Assembly: GCF_007570825.1 (NCBI RefSeq)
Contig: NZ_SUNB01000001.1
Span: forward strand, 1,240,001 to 1,304,000
DNA from: Pleionea sediminis
Lineage (GTDB): Bacteria > Pseudomonadota > Gammaproteobacteria > Enterobacterales > Kangiellaceae
DNA length: 64,000 nucleotides
Reading direction: 5' to 3'
Part shown: one piece after another, positions 1 through 8,842 of the stretch
Position numbering within the stretch: position 1 is the first letter of the stretch
Layout of the letters: each line of letters opens with the position of its first letter
Program-made: the position numbers and the translations under genes
Notes under the pieces: model-generated
Database searches by the model: none
What the model was told of the DNA's origin: nothing
The model's input: only the letters and a program-made list of their open reading frames with translations

Positions 1-344
1 CAGTTACGCTCAATGTCGCTCCATTTGAAAATACGCCACCCGTTGTCGAGGATGACCAGTTTATTGGCTTCCAAGACACACCGCTTGAGTTTACCGTTAG
101 ATATTCGGATGCTGATGGCGATCCACTAACCTTCTCCATTGTTGGAGGACCTTTCTTTGGAACAATATCAGGCGATGGCCCCACTTATATTTACACTCCG
201 GGCCCAGGATTTTTTGGAACAGATCTTATTGAAGTTCAAGCGAATGATGGAACTGACAACTCAAATGTTGCAGAAATATTCATTAATATTCGAGGCAATG
301 AGTTTCAATCAAATCAATATCTAATAAAAAGACAAGACTTCTAG
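1..344 (+). CDS. C-terminal end of an Ig/cadherin-like repeat protein (5' end outside window)
   Basis: An open frame runs in from the window edge (codons in phase with base 3) and stops at 342-344. The visible 113 residues hold one bacterial cadherin/Ig-like repeat: a linker rich in Thr-Pro-Pro-Val, then the typical EDDQF start, the calcium-binding-like DADGDPLTF stretch and the TPGPGFFGTD segment near the repeat end. Such repeats are usually stacked in very large secreted or surface adhesins. The tail after the repeat is short and basic and shows no sorting signal, RTX nonapeptides or membrane helix that I can recognise. The domain type is clear, but size, export route and function cannot be told from this fragment. 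Confidence 0.7.
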   Translation, partial: VTLNVAPFENTPPVVEDDQFIGFQDTPLEFTVRYSDADGDPLTFSIVGGPFFGTISGDGPTYIYTPGPGFFGTDLIEVQANDGTDNSNVAEIFINIRGNEFQSNQYLIKRQDF

Positions 345-348
345 CAAT

Positions 349-378
349 AATAAAGACTGCAAGGATGCAGTCTTTATT
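349..378. terminator. Bidirectional rho-independent terminator
   Basis: A perfect 13-bp inverted repeat (349-361 with 366-378, loop AGGA) lies between two convergent genes. It has A residues on the left and T residues on the right, so it can end transcription both ways. The right arm contains the stop codon of the minus-strand gene (374-376). Confidence 0.85.
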
Positions 379-1735
379 TTCTCAACTCGGTAACTTTTGA
401 AGCTGAATATGAACCATCGGGTTCAACAACGAATGAAGTTACTTGTGCTGTATTTCCCTTAATAGAAAAAAAGAAGAAACCAGGCTTCTTGTCTTCATAC
501 CACTTAAGGTTATTATTTGCATTTTGTTTTAAAGGAGTAATATTTGACCCAGATCCAGAGACAAATAATTCAGTACTTTTGCATTTATTTGGACTCTCTA
601 AGTATTGAAGGTTATGTTCGTGACCTGCAAGCAATACATCAACATTATTGCATACATTATTTTCGATAAAACCCTTCCACCAAACACCTAAAGCGCGTTG
701 CAATCCATCAGGACTGTTACTCTTAGCAAGATCTAAATCCTCATAATTACCTGCATTACCATGTTCACCATTAGAGCGGTAAGGATGATGTGCATAAGCA
801 ATGTTCCACATTGCTTTCGAACGATTAATTCGTTGCTTTAACCAACTCTGTTGTCGACTTGTGTAATCTTTCGCTCGATAGCTTTTCTCAACGCCAACTG
901 GAGAAGTTAAAACCGTTGAATCTAGCGCATAAAATCGAATTAATGGGTGTTTTGTATTACCCAACGGAGTATCAAAATGATAATATCGTGCTGGTAGTTG
1001 AAATTGAAAACTGCTTTTTTTCTTTCGTTTTGAATAAGCGATTTGTAGATCACCTCGATAGTTTAAAGCACCACTTCCTTCTTTCAAAATACCAGAATTA
1101 TCATGATTACCGAGCACCTGATAAAATGGTATAGCGACCTCCGAAAAAGGTTCTTCGAATTTTTTTTCAAATAAGGAATCTTTAGTCGACTCAACTCCAA
1201 AGGGATAAATATTGTCACCGAGGCCAATTACAAAGTCACATGACTCTTGTTGACATACATTCACCATAGTTTTAGCAAGAGCGTACTGAATATCATTTCC
1301 TTTTCCATAATCACCAAGAGCAATAAAGTTAATTGTCGGTAAATCATTTTGATTTGTCGAAATAAGCACAAAAGATCTATCAGCTCCAGAGTTATTTTTA
1401 ACTTCTAATTCAATTTTGTATTGACCAGCCATATCTATTTTTAATGAAGTTTCACTGCGATCGTTATTGGCCAATTCAGAACCAGACCCATTAGGTCGTT
1501 CAATAACCTTCCATGAATAATTTATTAGGGAGAGATCTGACGATCGGCTTTTTTGTGCCGAGATGATAATATCGTCACCTACTTTAGCGAAAATATTATT
1601 CCTATCAACAATAGCGAGAGGTTTTGATAAAGGAGCCATCGTTGGAGGTTGACTAACAAGTCTAATGTAATCAGGAAAAGTTCTGCATCCAAATAACAAA
1701 AAAAAGATAATAATAATCAGCGTATTTCTAAACAT
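374..1735 (-). CDS. Metallophosphoesterase lipoprotein (purple acid phosphatase-like)
   Basis: Probably an envelope-anchored phosphatase or phosphodiesterase. The N-terminus is a hydrophobic signal ending in LFGC, a lipobox with Cys17. Residues about 45-130 look like a PKD/Ig-type beta domain (SWKV, GQYKIELEV). The calcineurin-like metallophosphoesterase domain carries every metal-site motif: GDYG (141), GDN (173), GNHD (209), HHP (316) and GHEHN (371). The dinuclear metal site therefore looks intact. The pattern resembles tartrate-resistant/purple acid phosphatases, but the substrate cannot be deduced. It lies 43 bases downstream of a second lipoprotein enzyme on the same strand, and the pair may be co-transcribed. 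The fold is certain; the substrate is unknown. Confidence 0.88.
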   Translation of the reverse strand: MFRNTLIIIIFFLLFGCRTFPDYIRLVSQPPTMAPLSKPLAIVDRNNIFAKVGDDIIISAQKSRSSDLSLINYSWKVIERPNGSGSELANNDRSETSLKIDMAGQYKIELEVKNNSGADRSFVLISTNQNDLPTINFIALGDYGKGNDIQYALAKTMVNVCQQESCDFVIGLGDNIYPFGVESTKDSLFEKKFEEPFSEVAIPFYQVLGNHDNSGILKEGSGALNYRGDLQIAYSKRKKKSSFQFQLPARYYHFDTPLGNTKHPLIRFYALDSTVLTSPVGVEKSYRAKDYTSRQQSWLKQRINRSKAMWNIAYAHHPYRSNGEHGNAGNYEDLDLAKSNSPDGLQRALGVWWKGFIENNVCNNVDVLLAGHEHNLQYLESPNKCKSTELFVSGSGSNITPLKQNANNNLKWYEDKKPGFFFFSIKGNTAQVTSFVVEPDGSYSASKVTELRK

Positions 1736-1778
1736 ACTTACTCCTCAATACCATAGCCAATGCTTTTGGGTATTAATT

Positions 1779-3191
1779 TTATGAAGAGAACCAATCGAAT
1801 AATTGCTGCATAGACTCTCGTATAACTTTCTGGCTTTGCTTAGAACCAGCGTTGCACTCTAAACCTTGAATACAAAAGTCAAAAGTATGTTCCGCTTCCG
1901 CAAACAAATGTAGCTGGTTTCTATTGGAGCAATGGTATATTTTACGATACTCACCCTCTTCAGGATTGCCTCCAAAATTTTCGGCAGGTCCTTGTTCTAT
2001 ATTTCCAGACAAGGCATTACAAAAGCGAACGGACTGATCAGATGGTACTAGCGTATCGCTAACTCCATGCAATAAAAAATATTCGGGATAATTACGTGGA
2101 GCATTTACAACAATTTCAGTCAATGTGTTACTTACAATAGCTTCACTTTCTTCACTAATGGTTTGTACGTCTTCATCTAAAAATCGACGCATAATTTTTT
2201 CACCCTTGAGTAAACCTGGGCTTAACTTAGCTTGCTGGGCGTAGTACTTAAAATCTGTTGGCCCATAAAAGGCGCCAACTTTGTTGATAGACTCAGGATG
2301 ATATACAGAAAGCCAAATTGCCAAAAATGCGCCTGCTGAACCACCCAATAAATCTATTGACCCACTATCCGAACCATATTCACTAGCGTTATCTTTGACC
2401 CAGCTATAAGCGTCGTATGCGTCACTAGTAATTTCACGCCAGTAACTTCCATTACATTCATAGTTACCATCATGCTCACCAGCCAAGCGATAAAATGGCA
2501 AATACACAACATACCCACGTTTTGTAAAGTGTGATATTGCGCTTTCAACTGCAGCGATTCCAGTTCCTCGGAATGCCCAACCACCGCCATGATAAATTAT
2601 TAATGATTTTAGGCCTGTCGCTTTTACATCATTTTTATAAACTCTCATTTCTAACTGACACTCACCCAACCCTCTAAGCACTAATTTTTTTTGCTCATTA
2701 AAAGACGCATATTCATCGTAACTTGCTACGTTTTTATATCGCTTTCGAAGCATAAAGGGCTGAAGGTTATTTTTGGTTGATATCAAATTAAAGTCGAGTC
2801 TTGAAGAAGGTTGTAATGTCCACTCATCTTCACGCCAGTACCAAGAAGCCGCATTACCCAAATAATCCCTTTCATCCGCCATTAGCTCATCACAAAATTC
2901 TTTAACTGTCGTTGGATTGAACTTAAATGGCTTGGTACATCGGTTATCCGAGAAAAGTGTTACTGCACTTGTTATTTCATCGAGCGATTTTTCTTCACAA
3001 GACAAACTACTCGAATTATTACTATATACTGGTTGATGTTGAAGAGGATCCATTGTTAATCGTGATGCATAACAACTGCCTCGGGCTTTAAAGTACTCAG
3101 CAACTTCCTTTTTTACTGAGTCCAGTGAGGGTTTGGATGTGCAGCCCATAATCATAAATAAAATAAATAACAAGCTGTAACGAACTATCAT
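1779..3191 (-). CDS. Alpha/beta-hydrolase lipoprotein, esterase-like
   Basis: Predicted lipid-anchored serine hydrolase. The signal peptide ends in a lipobox (IMGC, Cys17). A Cys-containing segment of about 150 residues of no recognised family precedes the hydrolase fold. The fold has the oxyanion-hole motif HGGGW (201-205), the nucleophile elbow GGSAG with Ser285, a likely catalytic Asp379 in HGVSDTLVP and His435 in AEAEHTF. This arrangement fits the hormone-sensitive-lipase/carboxylesterase group. At 470 residues it is longer than a bare esterase because of the N-terminal segment. It is followed on the same strand by the metallophosphoesterase lipoprotein; both could be scavenging enzymes of the outer envelope. 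Substrate unknown. Confidence 0.85.
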   Translation of the reverse strand: MIVRYSLLFILFMIMGCTSKPSLDSVKKEVAEYFKARGSCYASRLTMDPLQHQPVYSNNSSSLSCEEKSLDEITSAVTLFSDNRCTKPFKFNPTTVKEFCDELMADERDYLGNAASWYWREDEWTLQPSSRLDFNLISTKNNLQPFMLRKRYKNVASYDEYASFNEQKKLVLRGLGECQLEMRVYKNDVKATGLKSLIIYHGGGWAFRGTGIAAVESAISHFTKRGYVVYLPFYRLAGEHDGNYECNGSYWREITSDAYDAYSWVKDNASEYGSDSGSIDLLGGSAGAFLAIWLSVYHPESINKVGAFYGPTDFKYYAQQAKLSPGLLKGEKIMRRFLDEDVQTISEESEAIVSNTLTEIVVNAPRNYPEYFLLHGVSDTLVPSDQSVRFCNALSGNIEQGPAENFGGNPEEGEYRKIYHCSNRNQLHLFAEAEHTFDFCIQGLECNAGSKQSQKVIRESMQQLFDWFSS

Positions 3192-3348
3192 TTTTGCGCT
3201 CCATCGAATCTTTAATCTCTAAGATAGTAAAAAATTCCTAATAAGACTGAATTTTTTAAGAATTTCAATGCAGCGTCGACTTTATATTTTAATTGGAGAT
3301 GAAGGATCTCGTAATCCTTGATAAATAAAAAATACGAGCCCAAAGATA

Positions 3349-4164
3349 CTATTCTTTATTTTCACGATCTAAACGAGTGGTTAATATTCTCATTTCCTCT
3401 CGAAGAATTGATATTTCATCATACAATACTTTCCTTTCATCATGTGCTTCTTCGAGTGCTTCTCGATCAGACTTACCTTGATCCATTTCATGCCGAGTCT
3501 GCATGGCATTAACAACAACCGCAATAAAAAGATTAAGCATGGTAAAAGTCGCAATCAAAATGAATGGTACAAAGAAAATCCAAGCATGAGGCTGAGTTTC
3601 CATTACCGGTCTTACAATTCCCATAGACCAACTTTCAAGAGTCATTATTTGAAACAATGTATAAAAACTCTTACCTAAAGTGCCAAACCACTCAGGAAAG
3701 TTTTCACCAAATAATGTTGTTGCCATTACTGCAGAGACATAAAAAATTAAACTTAATAAGGCAACAATTGCCCCCATTCCGGGCAGAGATTGAATAAGTG
3801 CAGTCACAACGGCTCTCATACTGGGAGCAACAGAAACCAGCCGTAAAACCCTAAGCACTCTCAATGCTCGTAAAATAGCAAAAGGACCGCTGGCAGGTAT
3901 GAGCGAAATAACTACAATAGTAAAATCGAATAAACTCCAAGGATCTTTAAAGAACTTCAACCGATAAGCATATAAACGAAGCACTATCTCGACCACAAAA
4001 ATTCCCAGTATTATTGAGTCTAACGTTAATAATAGACCTCCGATTTTTGCCATAACAACTGACGAGGTTTCGAGACCAAGAATAATGGCGTTAATGACAA
4101 TGGCCGCGATAATAAAATTTTGAAACCCATTCCGCTCGACAAATGACCGAATTTTCTCTTTCAT
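3349..4164 (-). CDS. Voltage-gated sodium channel, NaChBac/BacNav type
   Basis: A single-repeat, six-helix voltage-gated cation channel that would work as a homotetramer. S4 is clear: Arg99, 102, 105 and 108 are spaced every third residue (RALRVLRVLRLVS). The pore loop carries the TLESW selectivity filter (175-179; Glu177), the hallmark of bacterial sodium channels, followed by S6 with an Asn (MLNLFIAVVVNAM). The C-terminus after S6 is a charged neck followed by a heptad-like helix (about 245-270), matching the coiled coil that assembles BacNav tetramers. At 271 residues the length is normal. It follows a DinF-like exporter on the same strand with a 29-base gap, so co-transcription is possible. 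In alkaliphilic and marine bacteria such channels are linked to sodium cycling, pH and motility. Confidence 0.93.
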   Translation of the reverse strand: MKEKIRSFVERNGFQNFIIAAIVINAIILGLETSSVVMAKIGGLLLTLDSIILGIFVVEIVLRLYAYRLKFFKDPWSLFDFTIVVISLIPASGPFAILRALRVLRVLRLVSVAPSMRAVVTALIQSLPGMGAIVALLSLIFYVSAVMATTLFGENFPEWFGTLGKSFYTLFQIMTLESWSMGIVRPVMETQPHAWIFFVPFILIATFTMLNLFIAVVVNAMQTRHEMDQGKSDREALEEAHDERKVLYDEISILREEMRILTTRLDRENKE

Positions 4165-4193
4165 TATTTAACCTTAAATAAACACTAATCTAA

Positions 4194-5534
4194 CTAACAT
4201 AACAATTGCTTTCTCTCGAGCTTAATCAAGTAATAAACAAGCCCGGATGCTCGCATTAACATAAAGCAATAGAAAGCCAGCCAAAGACCATGATTGCCAA
4301 ACAATTTTACTGAAAACATAGCTGGAATAAAAACAAATATTACGGCAATCAACATACTGTTTCGCATTTCCGATGTACGTGTTATTCCAACAAAAATACC
4401 ATCTAGCCAATAACTCCAGACGGCAATCAACGGAACAAACACCAGATAGGGTAAATATACGAAAGCCGCATTTCTCACTTCAGGAATGTCCGTCATGAAC
4501 CTAACCATCCACTCGCCGATTAACCAATAAAGTAAGACAAAGAAACCACTGCATATTAGAGACCAAAATCCAGAAGTTACTAAAGCGTCCCAAAATTCTT
4601 TGTGATATTTTTTACCAAAAGCTTTACCTGCAAGAGCCTCAACGGCATTAGCAAATCCATCCAACCCATGTGCCATTATCATAACAAAGTTCATCAATAC
4701 TGCATTAGCGGCCAGTATATTGTCGCCCAAACTGGCGCCAACCGAAGTTTGAATATAGAAAACCGATTCCAATGCTAGCGTACGAATAAAAATGTCGCGA
4801 TTTAACCCTAAAAGACGCTTAAATGCAGATGATTCAAAAAGAGGACGGCTCTCCTTTTCTCGAGGTATATTTTTTAATACCCAATAGACCGCCAGTGCAC
4901 CAATAACTAATCCACTATAATCGGCAATCAAGCTAGCCCAGGCCGCACCAGCAACTCCCATATCCCAATAAACAACAAAAAGGATATCGAGACCGATGTT
5001 GACCAGGTTAGAAATGAACAAGATAAATAGAGGCACTTTCGCATTCTGCATGCCCAAAAGCCATCCGATAAAAACATATCGAAGTAATAACGCTGGCATT
5101 GCCCAAATTCTTATGTCGAAGTACTCAGTTGCAAATCTATAGACAGCGTCACTTGCTCCCATAAATGCCATGGCTAACTGCCAGATAGTTCCTCTTAGCA
5201 CTAACACAATGAGTGAAATTGCCAATGCCAGTAATACTGCATTAAACAATGATTGTCGTATCGCATATCCATCGGACGAGCCATTAGCCTGAGCTGTCAA
5301 GCCAGTTGTGCTCATTCTTAAGAATCCCATGGCCCACATAATCATGGTGATTATTAAGCTTCCTATTGCCGTAGCTCCCAAAAAATGTGCATGGTCCAAA
5401 TGACCCACAACGGCCGTATCTACAAGGCCAGTAATGGGAACCGTAAGATTTGACAAAATCATAGGAATAGCGAGAGCGAACGTTTGTCGGTGCATCGATT
5501 TGTTCTGCAAATGTAAATATAAGTTCCTGAACAC
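4194..5534 (-). CDS. dinF: MATE family efflux transporter, DinF subfamily
   Basis: A multidrug and toxin extrusion transporter with about 12 membrane helices. Conserved MATE features near the N-terminus include IPMILSNLTVPITGLVDTAVVGHL and, in helix 3, FLRMSTTGLTAQANG, which is strongly DinF-like. Family members exchange sodium or protons for organic cations or other toxic compounds. The annotated ATG gives 446 residues; an internal Met14 (MHRQTF) is a credible alternative start because E. coli DinF begins close to that point. It lies 29 bases upstream of the sodium-channel gene on the same strand; both may act on sodium flux, which is inference from proximity. The upstream 197 bases to the divergent motA-like gene hold no further gene. 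Confidence 0.88.
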   Translation of the reverse strand: MFRNLYLHLQNKSMHRQTFALAIPMILSNLTVPITGLVDTAVVGHLDHAHFLGATAIGSLIITMIMWAMGFLRMSTTGLTAQANGSSDGYAIRQSLFNAVLLALAISLIVLVLRGTIWQLAMAFMGASDAVYRFATEYFDIRIWAMPALLLRYVFIGWLLGMQNAKVPLFILFISNLVNIGLDILFVVYWDMGVAGAAWASLIADYSGLVIGALAVYWVLKNIPREKESRPLFESSAFKRLLGLNRDIFIRTLALESVFYIQTSVGASLGDNILAANAVLMNFVMIMAHGLDGFANAVEALAGKAFGKKYHKEFWDALVTSGFWSLICSGFFVLLYWLIGEWMVRFMTDIPEVRNAAFVYLPYLVFVPLIAVWSYWLDGIFVGITRTSEMRNSMLIAVIFVFIPAMFSVKLFGNHGLWLAFYCFMLMRASGLVYYLIKLERKQLLC

Positions 5535-5731
5535 TCAATTAATCCAATACTTTCAAAAGTTTCAATTATACCATGATGCGAGATCATCCCGACTTGCTCA
5601 CAATCGACTACACTTATATCAGTTACAGAAGAGGTAAATGCTAGCAATAGCATCAATCGAAAAGCTTTAATCGTAACTGACTTTTATTAAGTAGGTAACT
5701 GAAAAACTCCAACTCGATATCAGGAAATAAT

Positions 5732-6607
5732 GTGAATTTTTCGACCATTCTAGGAATTATTATTGGTGTAGCGATTATTACATTTGTTGTTCTAATTAGT
5801 GCTATTGATCCTATGTCATTTTTAAATGTACCAGGAATAATCATAGTTTTAGGCGGTACATTAGCCGCGACGATGGTCAGTTATCCAGGGAAAGAGTTTT
5901 TCAGAATATTTAAACTTATTCGTCTGGTTCTCTATGACAATGAGGTTAGTGCGAAAGAACAAATTGTCGAGATCGAACAACTCGCGCGCCAGTGGTTTCG
6001 TGATGATGTTCGTGGAATCGAAAGAGCAATTGAAAGTATTGATAATAAATTTCTTAAAACAGGCGTTCAGCTAGTTATCGACAAAACACCATTGGAAGAT
6101 ATTATCGATCTGCTTCACTGGCGAATTACCAGGCTTAGAGCACAAGAACAAGCCGAGGCACAAATGTTTATGTCGATGGCAAGTTTTGCTCCTGCCTTTG
6201 GCATGCTTGGGACATTAATTGGCCTGATTAATATGTTAAGTATTATGGACAATCGGGACTTCACAGAAATTGGATTTAACCTGGCAATCGCATTAGTAAC
6301 CACATTTTATGGCCTGCTGGCAGCCAATCTTATTTTTAAACCTATTGCTACAAAACTAGAGCGCAGAACTGAAAAGCGAGTCATGTTAATGACGATGGTT
6401 ATGGAAGGAATTACCTTGATGAGCCAACGTAGAACACCTTCATTTATTCGAGCGACACTGGATTCATTCATTGCCCAACATGAAGACGAATTACATGATC
6501 CGGTTGATTTAGAGGAATTAGATGACCCGTCACTACGTTCTGATAGGGTTGTGCGTAACTCTGATAGAGAAATGCGACATCGTATTGAACCTAAAGATCT
6601 TTCTTAA
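5732..6607 (+). CDS. MotA/PomA-like stator subunit (orphan)
   Basis: Proton- or sodium-channel subunit of the MotA/TolQ/ExbB superfamily. There are two N-terminal membrane helices (about 4-24 and 31-50), a cytoplasmic segment of about 100 residues, then helices 3 and 4, the third containing the conserved Pro in SFAPAFGMLGTLIGL. The 60-residue C-terminal tail is acidic then basic. The start is GTG, preceded by AGGAA at a good distance; the overlapping ATG reads straight into a stop and cannot be used. It is followed after two bases by the motB-like partner, so the two are translationally linked. No flagellar, Tol or Exb genes are in the window, so the structure it drives is unknown. Flagellar stator is the likeliest role. 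Confidence 0.85.
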   Translation: MNFSTILGIIIGVAIITFVVLISAIDPMSFLNVPGIIIVLGGTLAATMVSYPGKEFFRIFKLIRLVLYDNEVSAKEQIVEIEQLARQWFRDDVRGIERAIESIDNKFLKTGVQLVIDKTPLEDIIDLLHWRITRLRAQEQAEAQMFMSMASFAPAFGMLGTLIGLINMLSIMDNRDFTEIGFNLAIALVTTFYGLLAANLIFKPIATKLERRTEKRVMLMTMVMEGITLMSQRRTPSFIRATLDSFIAQHEDELHDPVDLEELDDPSLRSDRVVRNSDREMRHRIEPKDLS

Positions 6608-6609
6608 AG

Positions 6610-7323
6610 ATGAAAAATAGCGAAAATCTACATCCGATTGAGCGACTTTTAACACAGTCAAAGCACCATCATGGAGAAGATGGCTGGTTACTCCCTTATC
6701 TTGATGTTTTTATTTTGCTGACAATGATGTTTATTGTTTTATTGTCTTTGTCATCTTACGACTTAACGACTTCTCTCAATCAAGTGGAAGCTCAAGCGAA
6801 AAAAATCGATCAATTACAAGAAAAAATTGAACCATTGCGTCAATTGGAACAAGAAGGACGGAGCTCAATCGTTTTAGAGCATTGGCAAGAACGCGTTCAT
6901 CAAGTATTGGACTCGATCGAATTACGTGACGATATTGCACTGACACTGGATGACGACTACATTGCTATCCAAATTGAAGATAAAATGCTATTCGATTCAG
7001 GTAAGGCCACTTTAAAGCCCGAGGGAGAGCAAGTGCTTTCAAATTTACTTCCAGTTTTTCAATTGTCTGCAGGCACAATTCTGGTTGAAGGTCACACTGA
7101 CAATGTGCCTATTGATACAAGCCGTTTTCCCTCTAACTGGGAACTCGGTGCATCTCGGGCTAGCAGTGTCGTTAAATTCTTAGTGTCACAAGGAATGAAG
7201 CAGAACAAATTGCGTGCTATTAGTTATGCTGATACAAAGCCTTTAGCCAGTAACGAGACTGAAGAAGGAAGGCAAAAAAACAGACGAGTCGCTTTGTTAT
7301 TACAAATGCCCGATACAGAATAG
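6610..7323 (+). CDS. MotB/PomB-like stator subunit with OmpA peptidoglycan-binding domain
   Basis: Partner of the preceding MotA-like protein. A short basic N-terminus leads into one membrane helix with the ion-carrying Asp32 (PYLDVFILL). A coiled linker (about 55-85) resembling the MotB plug/linker follows, and then an OmpA-like domain with the peptidoglycan-binding signature GHTDNVPID (161-169) and the RAxxVxxFL helix. At 237 residues it is shorter than E. coli MotB (308), mainly in the linker. The pair would form a peptidoglycan-anchored stator complex in the inner membrane. Absence of flagellar genes nearby leaves open whether it drives a flagellum or another rotary or pulling machine. 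Confidence 0.87.
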   Translation: MKNSENLHPIERLLTQSKHHHGEDGWLLPYLDVFILLTMMFIVLLSLSSYDLTTSLNQVEAQAKKIDQLQEKIEPLRQLEQEGRSSIVLEHWQERVHQVLDSIELRDDIALTLDDDYIAIQIEDKMLFDSGKATLKPEGEQVLSNLLPVFQLSAGTILVEGHTDNVPIDTSRFPSNWELGASRASSVVKFLVSQGMKQNKLRAISYADTKPLASNETEEGRQKNRRVALLLQMPDTE

Positions 7324-7365
7324 AAAAACTTTTAATTCATCCTTAAAAATAAAATCCCGATAAAC

Positions 7366-8073
7366 TTATCGAACACGCCGGTTAAATTGTTTCATAATTC
7401 GATTGCGTGCTTTTTGATAGTCTTCGTTTGATATCCAGCCTTCATCTTTTAGCGTTCGGTGCCATCTGGTTTCTTCGGCAAAATACTGAGAGGAGGCGGG
7501 AAGCGTGTTTTTCTCGATGCCGCGTTTCAAATGCTCAACAAATTTGCGCAAGCTTTTCTTACAACCGCAGCGATGGCTCAAGGCGACCAACGGAGCTTTA
7601 CCAGATCGAGAGTAGAAAAAAGATATTTCACGATAAGAACAATAATGAACAATAAATAGCATCAAGCTAAATGCACCTGTGCCTGCTGCCAATACCAAAT
7701 CATTTAAATAAAGCCCCATCGTCATAGCAGCAACAGCCGTTAAAATGGCCCCGATGAACATAAACCAGGCTGTGCTTCTGGATTTCTTCGGTTTTGGTTC
7801 AAGTAGTCCGAGGTGAAACGCCGTTTGAGCGATCTTCTTTCCATGCTTATCTCGTTTCTCAATCTCCAAAAATGCATTGTTAAAAATGCGATAACAGTAC
7901 TGATTTGGTGAAAACTTAGGCTTGACCTCGTACTCATAATTCACGTGACGAGCTTTATCAACCGGAGGTAATAACTGAGATGCCGCACGATCGGGGCTCT
8001 CTAAAACGATATCTTCAACCATAAGACTAATGACTTTATGCAATCGGGAATGGAAAAATCCGTTTAATTTCAT
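7366..8073 (-). CDS. Membrane protein of unknown function
   Basis: I do not recognise a family. The 235-residue protein begins with a soluble segment of about 100 residues (containing a YEYEVKPKF strand-like stretch), then two membrane helices (about 103-125 and 129-147) separated by a very short loop, then a basic, Cys-containing tail (HRCGCKKSL) of about 80 residues ending in many Arg. Both termini are probably cytoplasmic. It converges with the motB-like gene, 42 bases between stops. The next gene on this strand is the DUF502 gene, 88 bases upstream. Coding status is supported by clean length, ATG start and membrane pattern; no function can be assigned. Confidence 0.7.
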   Translation of the reverse strand: MKLNGFFHSRLHKVISLMVEDIVLESPDRAASQLLPPVDKARHVNYEYEVKPKFSPNQYCYRIFNNAFLEIEKRDKHGKKIAQTAFHLGLLEPKPKKSRSTAWFMFIGAILTAVAAMTMGLYLNDLVLAAGTGAFSLMLFIVHYCSYREISFFYSRSGKAPLVALSHRCGCKKSLRKFVEHLKRGIEKNTLPASSQYFAEETRWHRTLKDEGWISNEDYQKARNRIMKQFNRRVR

Positions 8074-8161
8074 CTCGTTAGAGAATAAAACGGATACTCT
8101 TTCGAACTCTTTAGTTATTCTACATCATTTTGACCACATTAGTTGTGATTTTGTTCAATAT

Positions 8162-8779
8162 TTAACCTGCTTTTGATTGAAAAAGTTTATCTGAACCGGC
8201 GCCACAGGCAATAATCGATCGCATCATTGATTCTACTGTCGCTCCGTGAATGACCTCCACTAGTTCTTCGGGCACATGGTAAATGTTGCCAGAGGTCGGA
8301 TTCGGGCCGGTCGGCATAAAAATAGTCATCGTACCATCACTATTACGAGATGTTGTTATCGCGGTAACAGTTGTTGGTGATTGCGCGCCAAAGAGTCTAA
8401 CTCGAACAACCTCGCCTTTCGAAAATGGCGAAGACTCAGGGTCTCCCATAAATTGCCCGATGATTTCTTTAATGATTCGATACCCTGGCGCCAGCCGAGT
8501 CAAATAGCCATCAAATCTAAGATGAAGCCACTTTCCAATGCCTGTAGAGACAAGTGTGCCTATTAGAAAACATGCCAGTACCAGTAAAACAACAACAATA
8601 CCGTCGGCCACCAACTCAGGCAACTGCAGTCGTGGAACAAGCCAATCTGTTAGCGGTTGGATCAGGTCTGTTACAAGAAAAAACAACCATCGAAAAACAA
8701 TAAAAAATATAGCGATAGGCAATACAACCAACATGCCGCCTATCAAAGATTTTCGGACAAATGAATTAATTTTCTCCAT
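8162..8779 (-). CDS. DUF502 family membrane protein
   Basis: Member of the DUF502 family of unknown function. The sequence opens with a membrane helix containing GGMLVVLPIAIFFIVFRW, has a second helix (VVVLLVLACFLIGTLVS), then a cytoplasmic beta-rich domain with the family's GYRIIKEI, FMPTGPNPTSGNIYHVP and MRSIIACG segments. I chose the ATG at 8779 (MEKINSF) over an upstream GTG at 8797, because family members begin with a short basic lead just before the first helix. This gives 205 residues, normal for the family. The C-terminal ACGAGSD pattern is typical. No functional partner is evident nearby. Confidence 0.88.
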   Translation of the reverse strand: MEKINSFVRKSLIGGMLVVLPIAIFFIVFRWLFFLVTDLIQPLTDWLVPRLQLPELVADGIVVVLLVLACFLIGTLVSTGIGKWLHLRFDGYLTRLAPGYRIIKEIIGQFMGDPESSPFSKGEVVRVRLFGAQSPTTVTAITTSRNSDGTMTIFMPTGPNPTSGNIYHVPEELVEVIHGATVESMMRSIIACGAGSDKLFQSKAG

Positions 8780-8842
8780 CAGAAGAACTCGCCCCACAAA
8801 TATTCAAACTATTAGCCAATACTTATTTTCGCACAAAATTTA

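Noticed and set aside
5732-7323. Zorya-type anti-phage system (ZorA/ZorB)
   Set aside because: The MotA-like protein lacks the long ZorA tail and there are no zorC, zorD or zorE neighbours.
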